64,000 bases of DNA, taken from contig JAPFBL010000049.1 of NCBI GenBank assembly GCA_026182355.1, positions 5,353,001 through 5,417,000 on the forward strand. Reading direction: 5' to 3'. Shown here in pieces: positions 8,862 through 21,500 of the stretch. Each line of letters opens with the position of its first letter. The stretch's first letter is position 1. The notes below the pieces were generated by a model. That model was not told the DNA's origin and did no database searches. It saw only the letters and a program-made list of their open reading frames with translations. A program made the translations under genes and the position numbers. This DNA comes from Hermatobates lingyangjiaoensis. Its lineage: Eukaryota; Arthropoda; Insecta; Hemiptera; Hermatobatidae.

Positions 8862-10116
8862 GGGCTCATAGATTAAACAACGTAATTAAATTTGTTTCTG
8901 GTAATTTGGACTCAAATGACAGAAAAAGACATGACAAAATGTTTAGAAATTTAGAACAGAATTAAAAAAACTTCAATGTCCAAATAGCTAACCAATACTC
9001 TGTAAGTACATATCTACTAAAAAAATACAAGAGCATTAAAAATATTCAATATGATTCAGAAGAATTAAAAACCAAACTTACAAATTTAATTTACAATCTT
9101 AACATTGAAAACAAAGAAGCTAAGAAAAGAGATTTATCAAACCAATTCGAAATATCAATGAATATTATTAAAATACTTCAAAGGAAATCAAAAATGCAAC
9201 AACACATTAGAAAATTACAAGCGATACATCCAAGCATGATGACTTCATGTCAATGATACAAGGAATTGAAGAAAATTAGAGAACACTCTCTACCAGATGA
9301 ATTACCTATAGAGCTAAAAGACAAATCCATGGTTCAATTAAAATTACTACCATAAACTAGAAAGTAAACAGCGTGTAAATAGATTTCTTTTTTGATGTGC
9401 GTCTATATTCAAAAATATATAATTATTTAAATTAATTACAATTCCTTCTAAGACAAAAGAATACTTTTTATCTCTGTTAGCTGAGAATAAATATTTCTTA
9501 AATAGTAATAACAGTTGTATCTTAACATTAGATAATATGTGATTAAGATATGTCTACTTATGGAATGAGGATATAACCTCACATCAAGTAATAAAATGTG
9601 AAATGGACATCCGAACTATTGCTAAAACGGATTTCTGAAAATTTAAATACTGAAGAAAATAAAATAACTTACATTAAAAAAATTAAGTAACCAACATTTA
9701 GCTATACTCAATGACTCAGAATAAATAACCATTGAAACTAAAGATAATGTAAAATCAAAATTGTTACAGGACGATGGAACTACTAAATAAATACCAATGG
9801 TAAATTTTAGATTTTGTGGCATTTTTGGGCACTATAATTCACTTATTTTGGGTCAGATATGCAATTGAAATTTAGCGATATTAATATGATTAAAATTACT
9901 CTTAAACTTAAGGCATTAATCAAACAAAATTTCAGTGCATCCATAATATGTAAGGAAATTGAGATAAGGTACAATTTCCACACCCCCAGTGTCTTAACTA
10001 CAGTCATGATCACAGTGCTGCTAGTCGTCACACTCATCATTCGAAGGAGAAAAGTGGCTATCCTATGGAAGCAACTACACCAACGAAACGTCACAGTAGG
10101 GTTCTCAATTTCATGA
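8862..10116 (+). pseudogene. Decayed envelope-like gene of an LTR retroelement (F-protein type)
   Basis: With frameshifts and stops, the plus strand preserves a GNLDSND-type segment, a long Lys/Glu/Leu-rich coiled region (about 8980-9230), an IHPS-containing motif near 9225, and an acidic segment near 9290. The last open stretch 9859-10116 has a hydrophobic segment followed by RRRK, as expected for a membrane anchor and short tail. This order resembles the baculovirus F-like Env of insect Gypsy (errantivirus-type) elements. No gag or pol was seen beside it. It is non-functional, and the family is inferred from motif order only. Confidence 0.5.
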
Positions 10117-10257
10117 AGTCATCCTACCTTGAGGAGCTTCATTCTAAGAACGAAGGAGTTATCTCATAGCAGCGTACTTTCACCCTAATATTCTCTTAAG
10201 ACTAGATTAAACAAGAAATTTCATGTTATAAAATTGACTCACTATCGTTTGGATCAA

Positions 10258-10560
10258 CCATAAAAACCACTTAAAACCCTTATTTATGTTTAGGCAGTTT
10301 ACATAACTATTTTTTCATAAATAAAATATTTTGCTCTCATATAATTGTTTGGTTCAGCTATGGGAACCAGTTCGAATCTGCGTTGAACTGCAGCCCCAGT
10401 TCTGTTTTACACAGGCAATCAGAGTGTATTTTTCTGCAGAGACGTTTCCAGTCATAACCCCAAGCTGTGAGATATCTGCTTCAAGATTTCGATTATTTTC
10501 GAGTTGACTCGACAGCCAACCAAACATCCCTCCTCGTATAACCCATGGTCCTATTATCTT
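10258..10560 (+). repeat. LTR-like direct repeat, right copy
   Basis: Diverged copy of 7975-8295. It starts soon after the env-like relic, which fits a 3' LTR position. Confidence 0.45.
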
Positions 10561-12390
10561 ATTTTGGTTGTACTCAGACTGTTATTAGTAATAACTAATA
10601 GTAACTTTTGAAATTGTAAAATTTCTCATAAATATTTATTATGAGTACGGGAAAAGGAAGAAAAATTAAATAATAAACAAATAAACTAATTATAAAAAAA
10701 TATGAATAAAAAAACATAATATAAAGAAAATATACATAATACCAAAAAAAAAAAAAAAATTGAATAATTTAACTAACATTGGTAGTACTATCTCAAAACA
10801 AACACCATGATAATCACTGTAAATGGCTGAGTTGCTGTTCTAGTCGATGTAAGCCATGTGACATTTTATATGAAGGATGGAATTAGTGGAAGCCATACCA
10901 ACGCAAAAAAGACATAGTTAAGGAAGTGCTAATTATTTGAAAAATCTATAGTGTAGTTATTCTTGTTAAGGATAGAAGTAGTGGAATTGATAATCAGGCA
11001 AGTTCAACAACATCGACTCCTGCTGCAAGTCTTCAGGAATATTAAAATTTTCCCCCATACAGGCCGGAAAAAATACATTTGGGATTAAGATTTTTTGATA
11101 TGACATAGAAGACTTACTAAAAACTGAAGAGGAAGTAAGTGAGTAGAGAAAAAAACTGCTTAATGAAAGCGCTAAGTTTACAGAGGAATAAAAGTAGTAA
11201 TGAAAAAAATTCAATCATTACAATCTTTCCTAGGTCCAGACCGGTGCAATATATCAGCTGTTAGAATGAGACTGTTGATTATTGGGGCCCAGATAGCCTC
11301 GTTAGAATGATTTAGATTTCAACAGGTTAAGGTAGAATCCATGGTCTCAGAGATTACTACAGATTGGGTGTATACAAACTGACAGGGGATCTCATGATGA
11401 CCTCCTTAACAGATGGGAAATAACATGTGCGATATGGCTGAAAAAGCTGGGAGCACACTATAATACCAAAACAGGTGGGAGATGGGAGATAATAGCCATT
11501 ATAATGTAATTACTGTAGGGCAATTGTCGGTTTAATATGAATGGAGGTGGAAAAACTAGTATTTGGACACATGATGGAGGAGTAGGCATTTTGAAAAAAT
11601 GTAGGAAAAGATCTAGTTCAATGTTCACCGTAGGGTCAAAAAAAGAATGAGTCTCCCTTCCCTGATGACGATGGATGTCAAACTATTGAAGTGAATATTT
11701 CTCGTTCTTTTTCTCGTGTTTGATTGTTCATTTAATTCTGTTGATATATTTACAAACGTCTAAACCATTCAGAACAAATTCAGAAATGTGACAAAGATAT
11801 TTAAAAAAAAACTTGTGGTTTCTTCAATCTTATTCATACTGAAACAACTGATGTCGGACATCTGATGTGTTATTGAGAAGGGAGGTATTTTAAAGGGTAC
11901 AAAGTGTAAGGAAAGGAAACAAAGGGCTGGACAAGGCAACTCAGGGTAAACATAGGAGTTCAAGAAGAAATGAGGAAAAGTTATCTGCTAACTGTCAACC
12001 CTTGTAGATAAAGTTATAGTTCTAGTTAACACTGGGTCTAACTTGAATAAACCATTACTAATGTTATAGTATTTGATTTATTAAATTTAATTGAACAGAA
12101 CACGATTATATATCTTAACAATATCGATCATTCATACGAGATCATTTTAGCTTCTGTCCAATTCATATCATAATTCTTATTATTTATAAGCAAATAATAT
12201 TCCCACATTTATATGACTGCTAACTGCGTCCCTGAATGTTTTTTTGCCAACTTGTTCAAATAATAAGAGGGTTGGAAGGGAGGAGGATTTCCAGGAGGCT
12301 TACTTTGATTGAGTTAATCATGTAATGATTATCAGAAGAAGTGTAAATAAATCGATATTTTCTCAACTGAATAAAAGAGATTGTGACAAA
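10561..12390. other. No gene recognised downstream of homer exon 6
   Basis: AT-rich DNA with poly-A runs near 10746 and a somewhat less AT-rich block 11220-11680 that shows no ORF or termini. The minus strand was read for the missing Homer C-terminal coiled coil, and none was found. Confidence 0.4.
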
Positions 12391-12391
12391 A

Positions 12392-12578
12392 TTAACCTTT
12401 CGAAGCTTCCAGTTCAATGTACTTCGTTTTAAGTCTTTGATTTTCTTCTTTGTAAGACTGAAGTTGTCTCTTCCATTCTTCAACATTCGCTGTGCTTTCT
12501 TGTAAAGCATTAGTCAATCGCAAGTTATTACTCTTTAATGTAGCTAATTCAACTTCCCACTTTTTGGCATTTGCAGAA
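12392..12578 (-). CDS. homer: homer exon 6 (coiled-coil segment; ends at TAA or at a donor)
   Basis: Acceptor TTTCAG above 12578. The first base completes the Ser codon begun in exon 5. Seen: [35 protein letters not shown] and [13 protein letters not shown], matching the conserved WEAELATL...STANVKQWK block of Homer. The frame reaches TAA at 12394-12392. AAAG|GTTAAT (last exon base 12397) is a plausible splice donor two codons before that stop, so the stop may be intronic. No downstream coiled-coil exon was recognised between 12390 and 1. Confidence 0.9.
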
Positions 12579-15500
12579 CTGAAAAGAAAGAAGTGAATCT
12601 ATCTAAAAATAATTAATAACTAAAAGTACAATTTCTGAATACTACGAAATAATCAAGTATACAGAGATTATTAGTTAAGATTATTTTAAAAATATTCACT
12701 AAGTAACTTAACTGTACTTGAAAAACTACTTTTAAAACTAAAACAAAAATGTGTATATATATCATGTAAATTTCTCCATTTCATTCAGGGCAACAGTATT
12801 GTCAGTTCGAGGGTTAGATTTTATCTTAACAATTTCTTACTTAATTCCTTGGAAGGTACTAATAATAAATAGAAAAAAACATCTGGAATGATCTCACTCA
12901 ACTTTACTATAATTAAACGTATCATCAGATCCACTGGAAACTAATTTAACTGATTTATTTTAATGTGGCTAACGTGCAGAAGTATTATCAAATTCATGGA
13001 TAATGAATTAAACGACTTTATTTATTTTAATTTGCCTATATCCACTTGTAAACTACAACGAATGTTGTAATGATACTTATAGCATAATGCGACAAGTTCC
13101 TGGAGATGGAACTTAATAGGGTACTGTGAAGTGCAATATTCTAAATTCCTGAAATGTTCACAATACAAATTCATATTAAGACTAAATTTAAAATCATACT
13201 CAAATGACCAGAAGAGCAGGTTGAAATTAGTATACATTTACACACAGAGAATGATAAAGTCTCTTTGCCTTGTTTCAATAATACAAACAAAAAAAAAAAC
13301 AATAAGAACAACCTCATCAAAAACAACTATGGGTCCGATAAGAATTAGTAGCATTCTTCAAATGGTACGACTAGTAAAGTGTAATATTTTCGAATAGTTA
13401 TCTAACTAGTCATACAGTCATATACAGGTAGAACTCATCAAAAATAGAATCAGAGGACCTCTAAACAAGTAAATTCGTACAAACTCAAAAAAGAAATTCA
13501 CTATCACTATAATGTATACTAAAGAAAAAATTACCACATAATGTTTACCAAGTGAAAATGTTCTACTTGTATTGGTCCAAAAATATATCGAATACCGTGA
13601 ATATATAATATATATATCATACCATAATTATAGTAAAAATTATAACTATATTATCATATATACTTATAATTATTCTACTATTATTTAACCAAATCAGTAT
13701 GGTTTGGTACACACTGTGTATGATAAAATGAAAAATAATGTAATTTCTGTCCAAAGAACACATGCAAATAAACGTGTACACTACGTTTCTATTTCTGCAT
13801 CATATTCTCATAAATAATTTCAATATTTCCTACTTTGTACGTTTCAAAATAACTTCTTAAAAGCACTTCAAGAATTTTTGAAGTCTATCTTATTTTGGAT
13901 TTCAAAAAAATGATTCCTTAGTAAATTTAAACAAATCCAGCAAGTACAGGAGGTTGCCATTATTTCAAGTTGTGTTTTGCAGTTTTAGGGTTGTATTTCC
14001 TTTTAAAACGCTCTAAAATTCTTGAGTTTTTTTTTCATATAATACTAATTTATGTTGGATGGCACACGTAAAATATTAGTTTCCCAGTGATATTTTTCTG
14101 AACAGACTAAATATACCATCATAATACGACTTTTAGTTTGAGAGAATTAAAAACAAAAACTATACAGCTAATCATCGTATAAGGTGATATTTTTGTCTTT
14201 TAACCATCAGTGACCACACTCATGTTCTTTCTTTCAGATATAAACATTCAATCATTAGTAAAGATTTTTATGCAAACTGTATTTTTCTATTATTATCCTA
14301 TTATTATTAAAAAAAAAAAATTTCTCCTTTTTTCGTTAATGGTAACATCAATTCAATATTAAGCACAAAATTATAGCTTTCTAAAAATTTTAGTTCAGGA
14401 GGAAAACAACTGTGTCTAAAAACACATTTTGGGCAATAATGTAGATTCTTCATAAAATAATATACTCCTCAAAAAGTATAAGGAACATTATACAAAAGGA
14501 CTAGGCTATTTTTATGTATATCAATTTGATCCATCCAATGGTGCGACTTGTAGCGTGTTTACAAACTTTTGAATATACATTTATCCACCTACCCACACAC
14601 ATACAACCAGTAAAAAACTAAAAAAAAAAATTGAGTCAGAAGACCTGAAAACATGTAAATTTTTCAAAATCACGAAATCGATTTTTTTTCGTGATTACTG
14701 TACTTAGAAAAGTTGAAAACAAGACCTAAAACAATTGGAATTTTACAGAATTCAATAATAATTATTTATATTAGTTATTAGGTACATTTCCACTTCCAGA
14801 ATAAATGGAATAGTTTAACGAAACAACATTCAATAAACCATATACAAGGAAAACTCCAGCGTAAACGATTTAAAATATTTTTCAAACATTTATGAAGATT
14901 CAATAGATATTAAAACCTATTACCATTACACTGCACTGTAAGTTGTGGTAGGTCACCGATTTCTTAACGGCGTCATAATATCGTTTTCGGCACAAAGCCA
15001 TGCTTTTCCAACCATCACCACAACCTCCAGAATAGCTAAATCACGTGCTCTCTAACTCTCTTCTTGTCCTCTACATCGTAGCAAAGGAATCGTCTTCGGT
15101 ATCCTTCCATCATTCGTTCTTGTGTTATGCCCTAGCCATTCTATACTTCATTGAATAAAACTAAAGTTTTCGTTTATTCGACTACTGCATTATCATTCCC
15201 TGTTCATATATTGGACCACACGTTTTCTAAACTTACCTTTCAAAATTATTTAGCATTTTAGAGATAGCCATACATATAGTCTGTTTGGCACGCGTATGAG
15301 GTCACGAATGGCCTATTGGACGTCTGGTACAAATTAATTTTAGCTCTCATTGCTGATAGAGATAAATAACAGATTTACATTGGCAAAGCTGGTACGATTT
15401 CTATTTTTTATATTTCCTTCACCAGTCATTCCATTTTTGAGCATAACTCCTAGATAAGTAAACTATTTTATCTTTTGAAGCGACAAACCACAATTTCCTG

Positions 15501-18500
15501 AACACAAGTATATATCTATGGCATTACTCTTCGCACTGTCACTCACGTAACTTTTAATATTTTAAAAGTTCCTTGTAATGAGCAGATATTTCTTGGAACA
15601 GAAAATATCGTCTGCATACACTCTAATTTGACTACACGAATAGGTGAATTTACCTGCAGTATAGAGTTCCTTTATTACACCGTGTAGTGCGCAACGATGA
15701 AGAGTGTCATAGATAGCAAATCTCCTTGACTACGTTTTACACCCACAACCACTGGAAAGACATAACTTAGAAAACCTTTCAAGGGCACTTCAGCGATACT
15801 ATTATGCATGGACACTTTTATTATATAAAAGTAGACAACATAGACAATTTTATTAACTTTATACATTTGCTGGATGTTGAAATCCAGTAGTCAATTAAAT
15901 ATGTTTTGCATAACTACAATGCCAAATGGTTTGTGCTAGTATTCAATGAACAGTAAATTGAGTTAATGTTAAATTCGCAGCATTCCTCCATTATTTGCCT
16001 ACTTAGTCTACAATACCGTTCACTATGAATTATAGTTATTTAATTATACTTGCTAATTTCACTTCAATAAAGCAAGTCACAGTTTTTCTTTACACACTTG
16101 TCTTGAACATCTCCCCTATCTGCAGTTTTTCAGTCATGTCACTTTACACGTTTTATATTACATATTTACTTATGCAACACCATTCCCTTTGATATTTTAA
16201 AAAAATAATAAACATAACATCCAATAAAATAACATATTCTTCCAGCTGACATTCTTTCCTTTCTAGTTCGCTCGATAGTCTCAAAAATCTGAAGTAGCCT
16301 ACACTCAACATTACCATAAGTAAACATAATGTCAAACTAGTCAAAAATCAATTGAGTTGTGGTCTAATTTTAATGATTCTATCGTCTACACGTAATATCA
16401 ATCTCATTGGCAAATTATTACCAAATTCATAAAAACCAACTTACTTTATTTTATTGTAGCCATCAGTTATTTATTTTATCTAATTGATCAGTTATAGCAA
16501 ATTTGAAATTATTGATCTTGAATAGTCTGATATGCTTTTGTTATTATTAAACTGAGTCCTTAGGAAACATATCTGGTACATGACTTTTCCAGCTTAGTCA
16601 TTCATTTGTAGAAACTAAAATGTATTCGCATCCCTCTGAGAGTTCTAGATTAGTATTTTGTAATAAGGAAGTCTTTTGAGGCCTACTTTCTTTCTCCTTG
16701 AGAAATATGTAAGGACTGTTTTAGCTGAAATTGTGCCCACACCTATCATTTATCTGCTTTACCCATCTTTCAACAATTTGCAATCATACAGCAGAACTCA
16801 AAGGCAGTATCATGAAGAATTCACCTTCTTAAAATAACAGGGTCATATTTCATAACGTAATATTGATTATTTACAGTATCCACAAGGTATACAAAAATAA
16901 ATTAATTAATTATACAAAAATAATCACGACAATATATGCGGCGATAGCACAACTTCCTCAGTTGTAGTTCTACTATAGTGGCTACAATTTCGGTTTGGCT
17001 ATATTTTACACTAAATATTTTTTGCGTTGGATTTTTGTATTCTATTCTATATTTCTTAACTTAAAACCTCTGTATATTAGTTCCGATTCACTGGTTTCTA
17101 AAGCATGGTACGAAAAACTCCTTTCAATATCCAATAGCTATTGGATATTCAATTCAGAGTCAATCCTATAAAATTTCAGAAGTCTTCTATTTTGCTGACG
17201 AAAGTTTTATGAACTAACTCAGTTGATTTGCGATTTTCATATGTATGCTTCCCTTATAAAAATTTAAATTTATGAAAAACAAAAAAAAAAGAAAGAAAAA
17301 GAAATCAAATATTACCAGGATTATTACCATATTATAGGAAATTTATTAAAGATTTAGCCTTTCTGATAAAACCCAAGACAATGTATTTGAAAAAGAATCA
17401 ACAAATTAATTTAAAGGATAGTGAATATTTACAGTTTTCACATATGTAAAAAACTTTTAATAAACGACCCTACATTAAAACACCCTGACTAATACTACAG
17501 TAGTATAGTATATAATTAGGCGCAGTACTTCGTAAAATAACTTAAGGAGCCGATTTACCAGTTACTCCTGAAGTAGAACATCTAATAAAACCGAAACAAA
17601 ATTATCAATAATACAGCATGAACTTCTTGCGATAGTTTAGGCTATTAAATATATCTGACCATATTTATACAGCAGAAAATTCAAAATATTTACAGAGCAC
17701 AAACCTTTACAATAGTTTTTCAAACTCAAAGAACCTAATTTAAAATTGCTAAGGTGGGTTTAAAATTAGAAGAACATGAGTAGGAGATTATTTACCAAAA
17801 TGGTTCACAAAATAAGAACGCAGATGCGTTACTCGAGAAGAAATTAAGATTACAGAAAATGATGACGAGTTCTTAAGGAATCTAGTTTAAGTTAGGTCAA
17901 ACGATAATCACAATGAATTTATGATAGTTCATTCTGACGAAATTCCAAATAATATAATGATGAAGATGGTGCAACCATTCACTATAATTTAGAAGTTAAC
18001 AGAGTTATAAACAATCCCTATTAATCATTACAGTAAACCCTCGCTAGTTCGCGGTTCAGTTTTTGCGGGTTCAATGTTTCGCGGGGTCCTGAAACGTTCA
18101 ATTAAAAATTAAAAAATAAAAAAATGTTCAACTGTAATTGCAGTAATAAAGAAAAAAAAATACAACTCGTAATGAAAAAGTACACTAGTTAGTATTAACC
18201 TATGTTGGAAACCTCTCTGTTGGAAAGGTCGTTATTTGAGTTTTAGAGGCTTTTATAAAGGAGCGTCTATTATTCGCGGATTTTCGCTTTTTGCGGATGT
18301 CTTCGGTCCCCATTATCCGCGAAAAGTGAGGGTTTACTGTATGTGAGTTATGTGAAGCCCCTGTTAATCATTGAAATAATCAAACTATTATTCTCTAGTA
18401 CACCACAATCCCACTAAAACAAAAAATACTACACTACTCCCAACAAACAAACGAATAATGTAAAAATATCAAAGACTATTTTAAAACAACACATTTTCAA

Positions 18501-21500
18501 TTTTGTTAAATATCATCTTTATTTTGAAAACAAAATCTGTTAGAAATTCAGTGAAATACTACAACGAAACTTCAAACACTCTAAAATTAAATTTGTAAAA
18601 CATACAAAAATATTAATAGACATAATAAAAACGACAAGTTAGGAATTCTAGAAAATTATTACTCAGGAAATACCAATCATAGAGAAATAGATGAAACAGG
18701 GTCATATTAAACGACGTTATTACTGGCCAAATCAAAGAAAATAAATCGAAACATACATATAAAAGTCAAATATCAAAGTATGACAGACACTCAATCAGGT
18801 TAGAATTTAATATAACTCAAATAGCCAATCTACTATTTAGAACTGTTCGCTAGACAGTTCGCTAAAAATCTATTGGAAAATAAATTTTTATCTACAGTAG
18901 ATTCATTTTCTAAGTATGGCCGAGCATATAAACTGAAAGCAAGTCACGGCATACAAGCAGTAAATGAATTAGTAAAATATTTCTCTCATCACAAGGTCCC
19001 TAAAATAATAATAGCAGATTAACAACAATCAAGTTAAAGAATTGTTAGTTCTTCACAAAATAAAATTACATATAAGAATTTCTGAACATCTTGAATTCAA
19101 TGATATTGTCGAACTATGCCATTCCACTTTAACAGAGTATATTGAATATTTAATTATTGAATAACAGGAAAGAGTTCAGCAGTAAAGGACTAGAAATAAA
19201 AGTGCAAAACGGTTTGCTAAAATACAATAATTCTATCCATTCAACTACTCAGCTTACACTCTTTGAGATCGTATGGGGTCATATTGATTAATTATTATCT
19301 TTAGATTTTGACTTTAACAAATAACTGACTAATGCTTTCCTAGTAAATTACAAAGAAAAAGCTAAACTACTTTACCAAGAGATTAATAAAAAAAACTCTC
19401 CATTCATAAAAAAAAATATTATGCAAACAAACCAAAAAGAGAACCATTGCTCACCGTACTGAATAAAGTATTTAGCAAACAAGAACAGAGGAAAACAAAA
19501 AAAAAATATAAATCAGAAACCATAACGAAAATTAATCTCATTATTATAACATACGAACTAACATTCATTTGTCAAATATGAAGACCAAGTAAGACCAAGA
19601 AAGGAAACTTACAGATTTTCTAATGCTACACATTAAGTAAGGAATTAATAAGTAAAATAACAGAAACATAAAGACGTATACTACAACATGAATAAACTCA
19701 AACAGAGAATAAAGAAAATACACAATACATGAAAACACAAAACATAAATGATATTTTGAATAAAATTCAGTATGTTTATAATACAATACTGAATACACTT
19801 GAAGAAATAGAAAATGCCATAATATTCTGTCAGTTAAAAACCTTCCACCCTATCAGTATTTCATCACCCGAACTTTACAGAAATAATTTTTAAAAACTTA
19901 TCTTAAAATTACATTAAGAGTTATTAAAATAAATTAACAACGATGATCAGATTACATTTTTCTTGGAAACACAATTAAGCTCAAAAACCAACTACGAATT
20001 ATTTCACTTATTATCAATACCGAAAAAGGTAAAGAATAAACATATAATTAATACCAGAATAAAAATACATCTTGAAATCCAAGAATGTGATTACAGCACT
20101 GAATAAGATATGTGCAAAGCATGAGTTGTTTCAATGTGATGGAGAAATGAGAAACCTTAAATATGTCGATGCGAAAAGAGCATTCTGACTCACCCCAAAC
20201 CTAACTCTTGTAGCAATGCAAATGTTTAAATAAAGGAAAAGAGATTAATTAATACTATAATACATCTCAAGAGATTAATTAATACCTGGCATTATTTCTA
20301 GAGACAGAATCAAGAATAAATACCTATTATAAATAAAGAACATTAGGAATCAAATTTTTTACAAGGCGTATTCAACCTTGGATGAAGAAATATCCTACTG
20401 AGAAAACAAGCTTAATTAAAAATCTAAGTCCGTTTGGCATCCCAAGTAACTCGCAGATATTCAGTTATTCATTAAGTCAGGCATTATCCAATTCACTGAA
20501 GACAATTTTTTTTTCAAATGTGTACCCTAAAATTTTCGGATGTAACAGTTCTTACTAATAACCATGCGAATATATTTAGGAGTAAATGATGTAGAAATAA
20601 AGGAACTATGAAACAATTGGGAAGTCAATCATAATTTAAATTGGTACCTGTGGGCAAGGGCCAATTTTAACCTGTCATTTTCGTACTTCAGTTGAACTTC
20701 TGATGAAGTACCCGTTGCACCACTTGTTGGAGCGGGTGACTTAGCCTCAGTAGTTTGATGTTTTGGACTCTCATTAGGCTAAAAGAAAACTATTCCCATG
20801 ACAGTTGTACAAGCAAAGATAAAACTTAAAATCATGAAATGTCTTGCAAACAATAACACCGTCATGATTAAAGGAAAATTTGACATATATTATAATTGGT
20901 TTTAATATGTGAGCACTTCTTAAATATCAACAAATATAATTCGGAGTACTTTTAAGGAGTTGATGTTTAATAAACTTCAACTTCTTCTGATCACAAAAGT
21001 AAATGCAATTTAAATGAAATTATTAAAACTAATAGTTTATGTAACAGTTTTTTGTAATATCGGGCAGCAAATTCATATGTAACTCAGTAAAATAAATTCA
21101 AATGTTTTTAACGAAGTTTACCATTAGTAAATATATAAAACATTCTAATGATGTGCAACGTGCAACATACATTATTTTTTCCGAAGTATGTATTTACACA
21201 GAATCTGACAACTATTACTGTCAAAGTTACAACAATCAAACCAACAGTCATGAGTCAAATAATTCTTCGATCTTAAACATGTAAATAATACGGAAAGAAA
21301 CAATCCTTCACAACATGGGACTTCAGAAAAATGGGAAAAGAATTAGTCTCTACACAAAAAAGTTTTATGAAAAAACAACAACATCACGTTTCGAACATAA
21401 AGTTTTCGGGTAATTACTTCAATCGTTCCATTATAAGAAAAAAAACACGGTACTGATAGCTTAGTTAATGAATCCTTCAGAACTCTTTGAAATAAAATGC

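Noticed and set aside
10966..11214. 82-codon minus-strand ORF, checked as a possible Homer C-terminal exon
   Set aside because: Aromatic/Ser-rich, not a coiled coil, with no splice sites in the needed phase.
21385..21430. PLE hammerhead-like end on the minus strand
   Set aside because: GAAACGTGA present but no CUGANGA core or stem II.
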